From Straminergon stramineum (lineage: Eukaryota > Streptophyta > Bryopsida > Hypnales > Calliergonaceae): 64,000 nucleotides of DNA. The position numbers and the translations under genes are program-made. The DNA lies in the NCBI GenBank assembly GCA_963920665.1, contig OY987265.1:23565001-23629000 (forward strand), in the 5' to 3' direction. Shown piece after piece: positions 36,132-53,144 of this stretch (the stretch's first letter is position 1; every line of letters begins with the position of its first letter). The notes beneath the pieces were generated by a model, which saw nothing but the letters and a program-made list of their open reading frames with translations, did no database searches and was not told the origin of the DNA.

Positions 36132-36864
36132 GGGTGATTGCAAGAAACACTTGTCCTATTTGTTGCGTTTTCAATAGTACTCATGATTTTTTCAGGAGTA
36201 CTTTAAAATTAGAAAACTAATTTTTAAAAAATATAAAAATATATAAATAATGTATATACCTTTAAGATGAAGGTACCCATGGAAGGAATTTCATAGAAAA
36301 ATTCTCTAAGTAGGAGAATTAGAAAAGTGCCAAATCTCAAGAAAATACATACTTTGATGTTTTAATTAGGGAAAAATAGTAAAAATTGAAAAATACACAA
36401 AATAAAAACTGGCCATTTGTAAAAACTCTATGGAGATGGCCATTCATCAAAAGAACCACCAAAATAACATTTTATTTGTTTCAAAATGCAAGCAAAAAGA
36501 AGCTCACTTTGTAGACTTCCACGCCACATAAAATTGCTTATTTTTAAAATTCCTTCGGCCATTAGCTATAAGTCTACTAGAAGACCATCTCTTCAAAATT
36601 TCAGCTCAAAATTCGTTTATTTGGGTTCTAAATAGTACTAAAAACCTCTAAACTGACAAGTGTGACATTCAATCGGGATCTATTTTTGGATAGTATATTA
36701 TTTTTGAAAATTGCGAAAAAATTAGGCAAGGTCTATAATAGTTATGAGTACCTTCCCTATAAATCTCAAGTCATTTGGAGTCAAAACACAAAAGTTATGG
36801 CCAAAAATCATATCAATATGCAATGTGTGACTCAAAATAGGACGGGTGTTTCTTGCAATCACCC
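36132..36864. mobile_element. Non-autonomous TIR element, 733 bp, TGAA duplication
   Basis: The left end GGGTGATTGCAAGAAACACT and the reverse complement of the right end (GGGTGATTGCAAGAAACACC) match over about 28 bp, through GTCCTATTT. A 4-bp direct repeat TGAA flanks it (36128-36131 and 36865-36868). The interior is AT-rich and non-coding. A second copy with related ends is at 48488-49205 and a lone right end near 51785-51825. The superfamily is not clear from ends and target size. Confidence 0.75.
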
Positions 36865-36868
36865 TGAA

Positions 36869-37945
36869 ATAGAAAATTAGCCTATAGATAACTTTCAAGT
36901 GCTTTGAAGGATAAAAAAAATAGATTTCATTTGATTATAGCACACACCTTTGTTAAATAATGGTCTATTACTCTATCCTCATCATGAAGTGTACAATATA
37001 TTAGTAGAATAGACTACACTTTAAACCCTACAATTGGTGTAATTCATCATTATATGAAAAATTAGACCAATGGTGGGTCTCAAAGCATAGTCTATTCTAG
37101 TAAAATCCTATGTTGCTAGTTTTCTACCAGTTATAGTTTATGTCTTATAGGTTATTTTTTGATTCAAAACAGTTTTTGTTTCAAAAAATTGTTAGACTGT
37201 TTATTGCATTTTAGTATTATTAACCTTTTGTTCTTAAATTTTGATATGCAAATTGGTATTGTTGCATTTCATAAATAAATGAACCTTATGTTGTCTTGTT
37301 TCTACTATGCTAGAACACTTCAAAAACTTATTGAAAATGAATATTTTATTGTGATTTGAAGTTGTAAGTCTATGACTACATTTGTAATTATAGAATGGAA
37401 CAAAAATTTGGTTTCTAAATATTGTATGAGATTCTACACTTAATTGTACAACGATGGTATACAATGAAGTTTTAAAAACATATTTTGCATTTGATATGGA
37501 TTATCTTCACTTTTTCACCAAAAATTTTATAGTTATTTTATGTCTTCAAAACAAATCTAAAATCATTATGACTTATAAAAGATATTTGATTTTGCCATTG
37601 AATAATATATATATGACCATAGGCCAATTTATTCAAGAGTAACCTTAAAACATTTGTTAGACATATAGACCCATTTGCTTATAGTTTAAACAAGAAATGT
37701 CCTTTCCATTCTAGAACTAAAAGAAAAGAGTACTTCACAAACTAATTAATTGTTGCAATCTACACTTCTAACACTAACTTACAATAATCCCTAAATTTTA
37801 TAAGTCTATGAGACTTACTATCATAGTAGGGAAGTTTATAGTATTTTAAAAAAAAATCAATTTGTGGTCTACACTCTACACCATTTCTACACTACTCAAA
37901 TAATATGTTTCTGATATCCAACTTTCATCCAAATGTTGAAACTAC
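36869..37945. other. AT-rich intergenic DNA, no gene recognised
   Basis: Nothing beyond AT-rich sequence and short, motif-free frames. Confidence 0.5.
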
Positions 37946-37949
37946 TTAA

Positions 37950-38343
37950 CCCTTTAAGGACCGGTCGACCATATTGTGGTCGATTTGGACACCCTTTGCT
38001 CGGTGGAGAGAGTTTGGAGAAAAATATAGTGAAGGACCAAAGGGAACGGACGTGGGGATTTGTGAACCACATCTACTGGGCCAAGAATCACCCCAATCCG
38101 TGCTTGCATTTGGAAATGGGATTCAAAATACTAACTCAAAAGTGGCTGAAAATACAATAATTATTGGTGAAAGATGGACATAAATGACGAAGATACACAT
38201 GTTTGTAAAATGCACTCTACATCCAATGCATATATACGGTCAGATCTTCATTTTAAACCATTGATGTGTTGTAATTTTAATTTTTTAGTTATGCAACAAA
38301 AGTAGATTGCTCGCCCCCCAAATTGACCATGGTCCTTAAAGGG
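37950..38343. mobile_element. piggyBac-like MITE, 394 bp, TTAA target site
   Basis: The left end CCCTTTAAGGACC is perfectly inverted at the right (GGTCCTTAAAGGG), and both ends are flanked by TTAA (37946-37949 and 38344-38347). The sub-terminal region holds GGTCGACCATATTGTGGTCGA, itself a partial palindrome (one arm only quoted here as GGTCGACC and TGGTCGA), and the right sub-terminal end has the related ATGGTCAATTTGG. TTAA duplication and CCC(T)-starting ends match the piggyBac superfamily. There is no transposase. Confidence 0.8.
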
Positions 38344-38347
38344 TTAA

Positions 38348-39461
38348 ACTACATTATCAGATCCAAAATTCTATCATAAATTCTATCATATTAGTGTGGT
38401 TTGCACTAATCAATCTCTCAACTAATCATATTAATTTATGTAGGGAGATTACTTTTGACAAGTTTTTGTCAAAATCTCATCATAGAAAATTGAGATTTCA
38501 TAGAAGTGGATGAGTCTGCCAACTGTCCTCCCCCAAAGCAAAACAATCATGAAGCAGTAGTCCAAAATTCCGATGATGTTGTGGATAACAGTCCAAAATG
38601 ACTGATTTAATCCAGATATTCCATAGACAGAGATGGCAACTGAACAAAGGTGCGTCAAAGAACGCAACTTCCACTTTGAGACTCTTCCTTTTATCCTTTC
38701 AAAGATCTGCATGATTCTCAAACCCAAAATCTTTTCAGAAATACCAGCCCTCAGGTAGAATGTTTAATTCTCTTTTCAGAATCGCCTCCTCATTGCAGAA
38801 CGCAAGTCTCGAACCTTTGGCAGACTGGTATCCCTGCGTGCTAAAATCGATCATATCTTGTGCTCCTTTCGGAAAAGGAAAAGGAAAAGAAAAATCACTG
38901 GCAGTAACTTAAAGTACGACACTGACTGATTTCTGCGCCTGCGGGGATCTTGACTTTCTATAAATACAATGACACTGTTCTTGTTTTTCTCTGCTGCCTG
39001 CAGCCACCGTCTTTGCAGGCTGTGTCAAGCCCAAGACCTTTAGTCGCCAAACTCCCTGCCACAGACTGCCTTTGAACTGTGTGAAGCTTTAGTCTGATAT
39101 TCTAAGCAAAAGCTCTTCGCAAACCTATCTTACTCAAAGGCTTCATTCCTCTGAACCCATACCACTGATGACACAAGTACATCGCCTAAGTGTGCAATGA
39201 TACGTCCTCTCATTTGAGTCAAAAAAGAAAAGACAAAGAACAGAATCACACACGAAGGAAGCAATTTGATGTTTCTGAGAAAGCAAAATTGGAACCAGGA
39301 GATGCTGGCCCCGATGTATAAAGAGAACAAAGAGATGCTTCAACAGAAAGCATTCACACCTGGATCTTCCTCTTCTCCGTTACAGAACTATCGCTGGTAG
39401 TATATCCTCCCTTTTTAATAAAGTAACTGGACCATAAAGCCCTGGAGGAGAGAGGAAAAAC
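38348..39461. other. Region downstream of the isopropylmalate dehydrogenase gene
   Basis: Composition rises towards the gene. Minus-strand frames at 38449-38727 and 39130-39343 are short and without recognisable domains; part is probably the 3' untranslated region of the minus-strand gene. A GAAAAGGAAAAGGAAAAG tract lies near 38872-38892. Confidence 0.4.
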
Positions 39462-44864
<5,403 letters not shown>

Positions 44865-45240
44865 GGCGCACACAAATTGAAGTACAGAAGCCGATTCTGA
44901 AGTAACAGTACTTGAACGATTTCTAGGTCGATCAGAATTTCACCGTCAGTAGCTAGAATGAAAGAGAAAATCTCAAGGCCAACGGAATGAGAATTTGTAG
45001 CTGAATTGTCCGGGGTAGCAAAGCTTTAGGAATTAGGATTAGGATGAATGCTCAAAACCCTAATTCCTGAACAAATGCCAGCGGCACCAGAATTTCATTT
45101 CAAAGACGATGCGCAGAATATTCGTAGGATGGATGACAATCTTTTAGCAGTGATGAAATCTTCCTTTGGCTGAGACTTTATGGGAATGGTCTCGGAAGAG
45201 GAGTATTTCTTGTAGTAAACCACTGCTGGAAAATTGAAAT
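44865..45240 (-). promoter_or_regulatory. Presumed promoter / 5' leader of isopropylmalate dehydrogenase
   Basis: This is the sequence immediately upstream of the dehydrogenase start on the minus strand. I see no convincing TATA box; the assignment rests on position only. Confidence 0.35.
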
Positions 45241-46042
45241 TTGGATGGATGTTCTTAGATTTGGATGAATGACTTCAAGATGCCTATCACAAATGGAACT
45301 TGCAAATGCATGTAAAATTTACGACTCTCGTGCAAATCACAGAACCTATATGTTTGGTTTGCAAGGGTGTTATTTTGCCTTCAAGTCCAAATTAACCATG
45401 TAGTAATACATCAGCCTAAAAGTGTCCAATGGATGACTAAGAATTCTTCTATGTAAGACAGAAGTTTAGATGTTCATCCTTGAAATTTTGTATGAAAAGA
45501 GGAGGTCTTGCACAATAGTTTGCCCTCCAATGAGTGCTATTGGGTTTTTTCAAGCAAATAATGCACATAATACTAAAAAGGATGATTTTCACAATGATCA
45601 TTCTAGTGTTCTAGGATTAATAAACTATATATATTAGCATGATAGGTCACCATTGATTGCATCCAAGTCACACTTTCAAGATGTATCCTAGAAAAATACT
45701 TCCAAAAGCCGAAAAGATTAAGGGGATTGCCATAAGAATGGGTGCGTCATGACATGATTAGATGTTTGGCTTGAATGAATTTTTTGATGCTAAAAAAGTG
45801 AAAAAAAAAGTAGAAGAAAAAATAATAGAAAGTAAAGAAGATAGAAACACTTTCCAGCCATAAAACAAAGTTACCACAAATCATATATTTAGAATAAGCA
45901 AGCTCCAAAATAATATCTTTAGAATAAAATCTAGTACAAAAAGGAAAACCTATTAAATATAAATTGCCTATAAGCATCATGGTGCTACGTGAATGGTGAA
46001 TGTATGGCAAATCAAGCTTGGCTTCAAGGTATTTTGTCATAT
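45241..46042. other. AT-rich intergenic DNA with a dispersed repeat block
   Basis: The block at 45415-45615 is one of three diverged copies in the window (with 50225-50470 and 60180-60400). No supported gene; the frame at 45747-46073 is a lysine/phenylalanine-rich artefact of AT-rich sequence. Confidence 0.5.
45415..45615 (+). repeat. Dispersed repeat, family C, copy 1
   Basis: It shares with 60180-60400 the series AAGTGTCCAATGGATGAC, GTTCATCCTT, AATTTTGTATGAAAA, CACAATAGTTTG, CCTCCAATGAGTG, with diverged spacers. Non-coding; ends not defined. Confidence 0.6.
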
Positions 46043-46206
46043 CACTAGAAGAAATTTGTGTTTGCTTTAACAAAATCTAAATGATGTGTTTGTTGAGGCA
46101 AACACGAAATTTGTGTTGTTTTACGTTTTTCATCGTAGATTTTGTGTTTGCCTCAACAAACATGTCATGTAGATTTTGTTGAGGCAAATGCAAATTTTTT
46201 CTAGTG
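46043..46206. mobile_element. CACTA-type fold-back MITE with 3-bp target duplication
   Basis: It begins CACTAGAAGAAATTTG and ends CAAATTTTTTCTAGTG, with long inverted arms containing the GTTTGTTGAGGCAAAC motif. TAT flanks both ends (46040-46042 and 46207-46209), as expected of CACTA elements. At 164 bp it is nearly all hairpin. It shares the terminal CACTAGAAGAAA with the element at 8622-8793, while the interior differs. Confidence 0.87.
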
Positions 46207-46209
46207 TAT

Positions 46210-48487
46210 ATAATAAACACATATGAAAATTTATTGAAAGAAATAAAAATATTTTTTTATTTTCTCTCAAGACTTTGCTTTGATAAGCATCAAGCAACAA
46301 AGCGGCTTCTTAGTTTTGCCTCGGCCTAAAAGAAAAAAATATCATCATGGCTTGCAGTCCGCTAGAACAATTTGGCTAAACATGGCATTGGGAAGCTTTT
46401 TGAATATTTCCTTCTATTCCAACCCATCTCTCTCATTTTCATATTCTAAAGGTAATAATTGGTAGTTACATTGTATGCATCTACCTTTGTAATTGCTCTA
46501 GTTTGTTGGATATAAGTGCATTAGAGGTTGTGGTGAATTGTTACAACAATATCAACTATAATTTTGCATCTCCACTATAGGAATGACAATTCATAGGGAA
46601 GTACTCTTCGTGAGTGTAAAGTCTAAATACCATATTTCACCCAATTCAATTCTTCACTTTATGAAATCACTTCAATTATTTCTTCTTCATACATTATTCT
46701 TTTGTTGAAAATTTTGTATAATAGGAAGTATGTTTTCAAAGCTATTTAGATGCTAAAATGAAGTGTAATAGGCACTTCCATGCCTCAAGAGGGATGTAAG
46801 AGTTGACAAACTCCTCAACAACAATAGCGCGTGAGCATAGGGACGTGAGCCTACAAGCCTTGAACCTAATTGTAGGTGTGTATCTACAACCATTTGAAGG
46901 TGTTTATAACATATCTACCTATAATGTCGGTACATTCTAAGATGAAGATTATTTGTAAAACACAATTTGCAATCTTTCTATGCGATTACTTGTCACTTTC
47001 ATAAAGAACCAATATATTAAAATAAAATTTAGGCTTACCTTGTGGCAAATGTTAGTGGTTTGAGTCTACTTATTTCCAACCAACTAATATAATAGCATGA
47101 AGTAATTCTAATTCTTCGTAGGTAAAAAAATTAATTTATGATTTAAAAAAAATTTATGGACGCCCTATAAAAACTAGAAAATATAATCCATCTTTCCATG
47201 CACACCAAAATAAATTCAGTTTTCTAAAAAAACAAAATAATAGGGAGATACCTAAAGACAATAAACATAAAGCAAGAGAATATGTTCATAAAGGATCTTT
47301 TAAAATTAATCAAATATAATCTCAAATATTATTTGTTTTTTATGTAATCCAAATGATATAATACAAGAAAAATTTCCTAAATTCATGAATATATAAAATA
47401 GTAAATAAGCTATCATACGCAAATATCCATTAAAATCCCCAATAATTATTCCAATCATTATATACCAAATTTGACTTATTGAAGGAGAAAAAAAAGCTTA
47501 CAGAATAAGCATCCCTTGGTATTCACTTGCTTGATTTTTTTGGTATACTATGTTGATACTTAAAATGAGAGTTTAATGCATTTTACTTCATTGCTTGCTT
47601 TCAAGAAGACAAAAGAGATGAATGGAAAATGTTGACAACTAATAAAAAAAAGTATATTTTAGAAAATAAAATCCAAACAACAACTTATTTGACAATGATT
47701 AAAATATATAACTTCTATATAATTTGTGTTGATTTTTGTCATGTATCTATTGTGTTTTGATGTGGTAGATTGTAATGGCCTACTATGATTACAAGTAGGA
47801 GCATGTTGTACCTCATTCTTGAGAATCTTATATTAACTTTGTACTAATAATTTAGAAGCTTGCATTTCCAAAAAATGAATAATTGAAGCCAGTAGTTTCA
47901 ATTTTGCATTGCTCGTAATGAATTTGACCATAAATCATAATAGACAATATGCATGTAATGTATAGAAGTACCAAATCAGTGAAAGAATATGAACAATTAT
48001 ATTCTATAAATGTTGACACATGCAATGGATGTAGGGAGTTTTCATGCTAGAGGTACTCCAATGACTTTGGAGTTAGAACTCCATTATTTAGTGGAAATTT
48101 TACATATAGAGAAATTATCACTTAAGTTGAAAAAATGAATCATAGAAATTTAAAAATTAGAAAATCTCTTTCAAAAACATTTCAAAACAACTTTGGCTTA
48201 AAGTTTAAAAGGAAATTAAATGACATAAAATAGGAAAAGTATATATATAATGAATTTCCTTACATGTAGACCTTGTTTTATTTTAATACTATTAGATCCA
48301 AATTTTTGAAAAATCTAAGTATAGAATCAAAGTGTCAAAAATGTTGTTTGATTATATAAAAATATCTATAAATTGAGTATAGAAAATGACTTTTAAATTT
48401 TGACTTCAAAAAAAGATTTGTTTTTCTTCAACTATAGATGACTAATTTTTTATCACTAAATTATAAAAGCAAGTATGATTTCTTACC
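46210..48487. other. AT-rich intergenic DNA, no gene recognised
   Basis: Very AT-rich. No frame with a recognisable motif and no clear repeat ends. Confidence 0.5.
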
Positions 48488-49205
48488 AGGTTGTTGCAAG
48501 AAACACTTGTCATTTTTGGCTTAGAACGGACTCTTTTTATGAGTAATGTGACTTTTGGAATAATTTTTTTTAAATGAAATAAAATATGAATAATTTGTAA
48601 AGCATTGAAAACAATATGTCTCCAAAAAATCAGACCAATGAAAATTTGTCTCTCAAAGTTATGCAAAAATAAAGCATGATGGAAAATACCAAGAAAATGG
48701 ACACTTTCATGTTTGATTTTTAGAAATTGGTTTTAAAATTTTTTATTTAAAAAAAAATCGTTTTTCCTAACTTGAAGATGCTCATTCTCAACCATTTTTA
48801 GCTTTGGGAAAAAAATTGTATCATGTAAACTTGCACAAAGGTAGTGCATTTTGAGCACATGTGGAAGGTGGACAATTTACCATTTAAAGAAAATTTCTTC
48901 ATGGACTTGTATAACTTTATTAGAAGTCCTTGTGTACCAATTTTGAGCTTCAAATTCACATTTTTGGGTCAAAAGTAGACAAGTAGTACTACCCCCAAGC
49001 CAACATAGACATCCAACTGGGGGCTATTTAAAACTAGTAAAATAATTTTTAGAAAAAAAAATTATTTAATGTCTACAACTACCACACACATCTTCATTTC
49101 AAATTTCATATAAAATTAATATATGATGCAAAAGTTATAAGCAAAAAAATACTTGTCCAAGGCCAAGGAGACAAAAATTAGGACAAATGTTTCTTGGAAT
49201 CACCC
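48488..49205. mobile_element. Second copy of the GGGTGATTGCAAGAAACA element, ~718 bp
   Basis: The left end is AGGTTGTTGCAAGAAACACT and the right end in reverse complement GGGTGATTCCAAGAAACATT, both diverged forms of the ends at 36132-36864; the spacing of the two ends is also nearly the same (718 and 733 bp). The target duplication is no longer recognisable. Non-coding. Confidence 0.65.
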
Positions 49206-49892
49206 ACTATGTTTTCACTGACTTTAGAAAAATGTAATAGACCATAATAGGACTAGGTATGGTAGATTCTCCAAAGTTAAAAATTATGAAGTTTTGGGAA
49301 TAAATTTTTTTTAAATGCCTAAATATAGAATCCAAAAAGAAGAAATATTTTTGTAAAGCCAACATTTCACAATAAAGTGTCAAAATGTCAAAATGTCAAA
49401 ATTGTCAATTGGTGACTACATTTTTGGGATACCCATGGTGTGAAGTTACCCCATACATGCACAACAAGTGAATGAATGAATAGAGCCTCAAAACTATTGT
49501 GAATGGAATTTGGCTCTTCAATATGTATGATTGGTGCATTTGCATGAATTCTAACATCTATATCAATCCTTTGTTGCAATTGCCATTAATTTTAGAATGC
49601 TACAAAGGGACATTAAATCCTTGATGGTCTCCTACATCACCCCAATCTAAATGATTGGTGATGGTTAGTCTCAATGTTTGTTCAAAATTTTTGTTGTGCA
49701 AATGCAAGTCCAACTCTTATTACCAAAACACCTTTTCTAAGAGATGACTATAGTGTCATGTCATTATCATGGACTTCTTTAACATCTAATAGATCTGATC
49801 TCTTCAACTTCCAACTTCTATCTCCATAACTACAAGACTTTTTAAAGGAAGCATAGGCTCCAACTTTTCAACTATCAAAAAAAACTTTTGAA
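49206..49892. other. AT-rich intergenic DNA, no gene recognised
   Basis: Contains a short CAAAATGT tandem near 49380-49400 and nothing else that I can support. Confidence 0.45.
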
Positions 49893-50060
49893 AGGAAACA
49901 AAGTTTTGGAAACATATCTCTTGAAACAAGAAAACGTTGAAGATTCAGAAGAAACAAAGGTTTGAAAATATACCTCTTGAAACAAGAAAACAATGAAGAT
50001 TCGGAAGAATCAAAGGTTTGAAAATATACCTCTTGAAACAAAAAAATGGTGAAGATAAAA
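49893..50060 (+). repeat. Tandem repeat, about 2.7 units of ~62 bp
   Basis: Units contain TCTTGAAACAAGAAAAC, GAAGATTC(A/G)GAAGAA and AAAGGTTTGAAAATATACC. The second and third units are nearly identical, the first more diverged. It gives a periodic open frame on the minus strand, which I do not regard as a gene. Confidence 0.85.
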
Positions 50061-50224
50061 GAACCTCCAACCATTTGAAGAAAATTATGGCATATGATCA
50101 ATGAATAGGTTTATAGGCCCTCTCCTTGCAAGTAGAGAGAAAATTTCAAAACCCTAGTAGTAGTACCAAGTAGATTGAGCAAAGTAGTGTTAAAGTCTCA
50201 AATGCATTCTAAGATTAATAGGTT

Positions 50225-50470
50225 GGTTTAACCCATAAAAGTTGACACGGCCATTTTGTTGCTGATGGATGACAAGGAATCTCTCTATTCAGGACATAAT
50301 TGCAACTATTCATCCTTCAAATTTTGTACAGAAAGGGAAGATCTTCTACAATACTTTGACCTCCAATGTGTATTTTTTATTTTTTTTAAATAGATGATGT
50401 CACATGGTTTCAAAAGCCATGATTTCCATGGTCACCAATCTATCCTTTAAGAGTTTTATCAAATGAATTT
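50225..50470 (+). repeat. Dispersed repeat, family C, copy 2
   Basis: It shares with 45415-45615 and 60180-60400 the order GATGGATGACAA(G)GAAT, ATTCATCCTT, AATTTTGTA, TTTGACCTCCAATG, then ATGATG(T)CACATGGT and CATGGTCACCAATC. Non-coding. Confidence 0.6.
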
Positions 50471-51588
50471 TTTGTTAGAACGAGTGACCGAATAATATAA
50501 GATAGTAAAAAAAATATCATTCAAAAGAAAAAAGACAAGCATGTCTTTCTATATTTCATGTTTATCATTATTTTCTTTTTGATGCAAAGTCTAAACTAAT
50601 GATAAGAAGCCAAGAGATTCCTCTCTGCAAGTAATATGAAAATATGACAACATTTAAATTTGTTTCTCACTTCAAAATTGCATGTTTATTACTCCTTTCA
50701 AATTTGGCACAAGTCCAAACTAAAGATAGTACATTTGTACGTCAAGAGACACCTAAAAACACAAACAAGATGAAAATAAGACAATTTTTGTATTTGCATA
50801 ACATTTAGTAGGATGTACTTATATTGCCCTTTAAGAGTCCAATAGAATAATGTAAAATATTCCACATCATTTCATCCCTCCAATGAAATGATGTAGAATA
50901 TTCCACATTCCATCACTAGTTATTGGCGCATGTGGCATTAAGCAAGAGAATGGTGAATAGTAATCAAAAGTAGTCAATCACAACTCAAGGGGTCATTGTT
51001 GATTTGGACCATACTATTGTCATTGCTATGATTACTACTAGAGTAAGAGTAGTGTTGAAAAATCATGAAAATGAATGAATTTATTTTAAATCATTATATA
51101 TCATTAAAATGTTCATAAAGTATTTTTAAAATCATGAAAAAAATTTGAAAATTTGAAAAAAATAAATTATATGTATGAAAAATAAGAAAAAATAAATTTT
51201 AAACAAAGAAAAAAAAAATCAATCCAATACTATACACTACTACTGACTACTACACACTATTACAAAGCTTAAGTGACCAAAAATAGGCAAAAATGGATAC
51301 ACGAACATTTTTCTTTAATAAATTTTGAAGAAAATTCATAAAATAAATTTTAAAATGGTCATTTTCCTACATTTTGACGTGCTTGAATTGTACAAAATAC
51401 TTTTGAAAGAAGTTTTTTTTCACATTCTAATCTTTGTGCCTAGGATGCACACTTTGAGCTAATGTGCCCAATGCACACATTAGAATTTGCATAAAACCTC
51501 GTTGTCATTGTATGTAATCTTATTACAACAACCACTTTCTTCGATTTTTTATTCTGAATTTTCATTTTTAGGTTAGAAATAGGACTAT
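50471..51588. other. AT-rich intergenic DNA with a short perfect-like hairpin
   Basis: No supported gene. A 20-bp stem hairpin lies at 50856-50902. Confidence 0.5.
50856..50902. repeat. Short inverted repeat, 20-bp arms, 7-nt loop
   Basis: AATATTCCACATCATTTCAT (50856-50875) pairs with ATGAAATGATGTAGAATATT (50883-50902) with one mismatch, around the loop CCCTCCA. Confidence 0.85.
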
Positions 51589-51610
51589 CCCCCCCCCCCA
51601 CACACACACA
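51589..51610 (+). repeat. Poly-C plus (CA)n microsatellite
   Basis: A run of about eleven C is followed by six CA units. Confidence 0.9.
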
Positions 51611-52497
51611 ATGGCAACAATAGAAATTCAAATCGGGTTCTTTAAAAATATTAAACTAATTTTCAAAAATTACAAAAATTACTCCATATTACATGTACCT
51701 TCATTTCAAATTTCATATGCATGGGATGTACACTACAAAAGTTATAGCCAAGAAACCACTCGTCCAAAGTCAAAGGGACAAAAAATTGAACAAGTATTAT
51801 TTCTTGCAAACACCATCAACATGATTGATGATTGAAGAATATGTTAATTAACAAACATGCCCCCCACTTGAATCCCAAAATATTTGCTTACCAATCATGT
51901 TTGGCTCTAATTACTCTTCATTAGCTACCTATTGCACCAAAATAAGAAGTTGCACATTCTTCTATGGTTTGTACATCAAATCTTAAAATAACTAAATGAT
52001 ATTGAATGATTCATTAAAAAAAGTAGTAGTAGCTATTGTAGGAATATGTGTCTACATAAATCTAAATTTGTGGATGAACTTTGCAAACAAGGGCTTAAAA
52101 GAAAAAAAGACAATCTCTCAAAAAGCTATTGAATGTTATGTTTGTAATTTTTACCATCATGCCTTTAGGCTTATACCACTTAGCAAATTAACAAACCATG
52201 CGTGTACATGTGCAACATGTTTATTGTCACATGATATCAAAGATTGTGACTTCAATTATATTCTTCAATTAAAATCTTGGAATAAAATACTTGATTGTTA
52301 ATGGTTTTGGGTTTACAAGATTATTCACAAGGTGGATTAGAGAAGTCAGCTAAGGGATTCAAATAAGTTCAATTTTTGAAAGAATTGAACATTAGGAAGT
52401 TTTGATTTAGGAAAAAATTCTTTGAATGTATTCAAGAATTTTTATCTTGTATTTCAAGTGTTTATCATTTATCTTTTTGCAAGTTAATCCCTAAAGT
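51611..52497. other. AT-rich intergenic DNA with a lone element end
   Basis: Near 51783-51825 there is a right-hand end of the element seen at 36132-36864 (ending TTTCTTGCAAACACC); no matching left end was found nearby. The frame at 51996-52301 (about 100 codons, with CYVCNFYHH and CTCATCLLSHD) has spaced Cys/His residues but I recognise no family. Confidence 0.45.
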
Positions 52498-53047
52498 TCC
52501 ATGACTATTTTCACCAAAAATGCTCCAAAACTGTCATTTTAAGTACAAGTACCAAATTTTTGACAAAAATCTTTTTTTGACCCTTGTAACCATAGTATCT
52601 TGTAGCATGCTGACTTGAAAACATGTGGTGAGAATTTCAAAAATTCCCACCATATGGATTGCAAGATATGAGCTTTCAAATTCATTGAAATCATTTCTTT
52701 GGCCCTACGAGAAATAGGGCAGTTGCACTTCACAAGCTCACTTTATATGAAAAAATGTCTAAAATAGTGGTTCTTCTTTGGATTCTTTTCCCTAGAAAAG
52801 TTGGCCACATGCTTGAAAATTTTCAGATCATTTGAAATTGTACAACATATAGGAAAAAAATAATAAGTAGATAGTAGTAGAGAATGATTCAAAATACTAA
52901 ATTGTTAAGAATTTAATTACTAAACTGAAAAATGCCAATCCCAATGGTTGCAATGTTGTAATAAGCAATATTCATCTTATGATTTTATTTTATTTTTTAA
53001 ATATGGAAAATTGAGTAAGATAAAGGACTTTAAAGTTTATTTTTTGT

Positions 53048-53079
53048 ACACACACACACAGATAGGTACATACATATAC

Positions 53080-53144
<65 letters not shown>
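53048..53144 (+). repeat. Compound microsatellite (CA)n-(TA)n-(GA)n
   Basis: It has CA units at 53048-53060, interrupted then pure TA to 53120, and twelve GA units to 53144. Confidence 0.95.

Noticed and set aside
51996..52301. Cys/His-containing 101-codon frame as a zinc-finger gene
   Set aside because: The Cys and His spacing fits no family I know, the region is AT-rich repeat DNA, and no splice or promoter context supports it.
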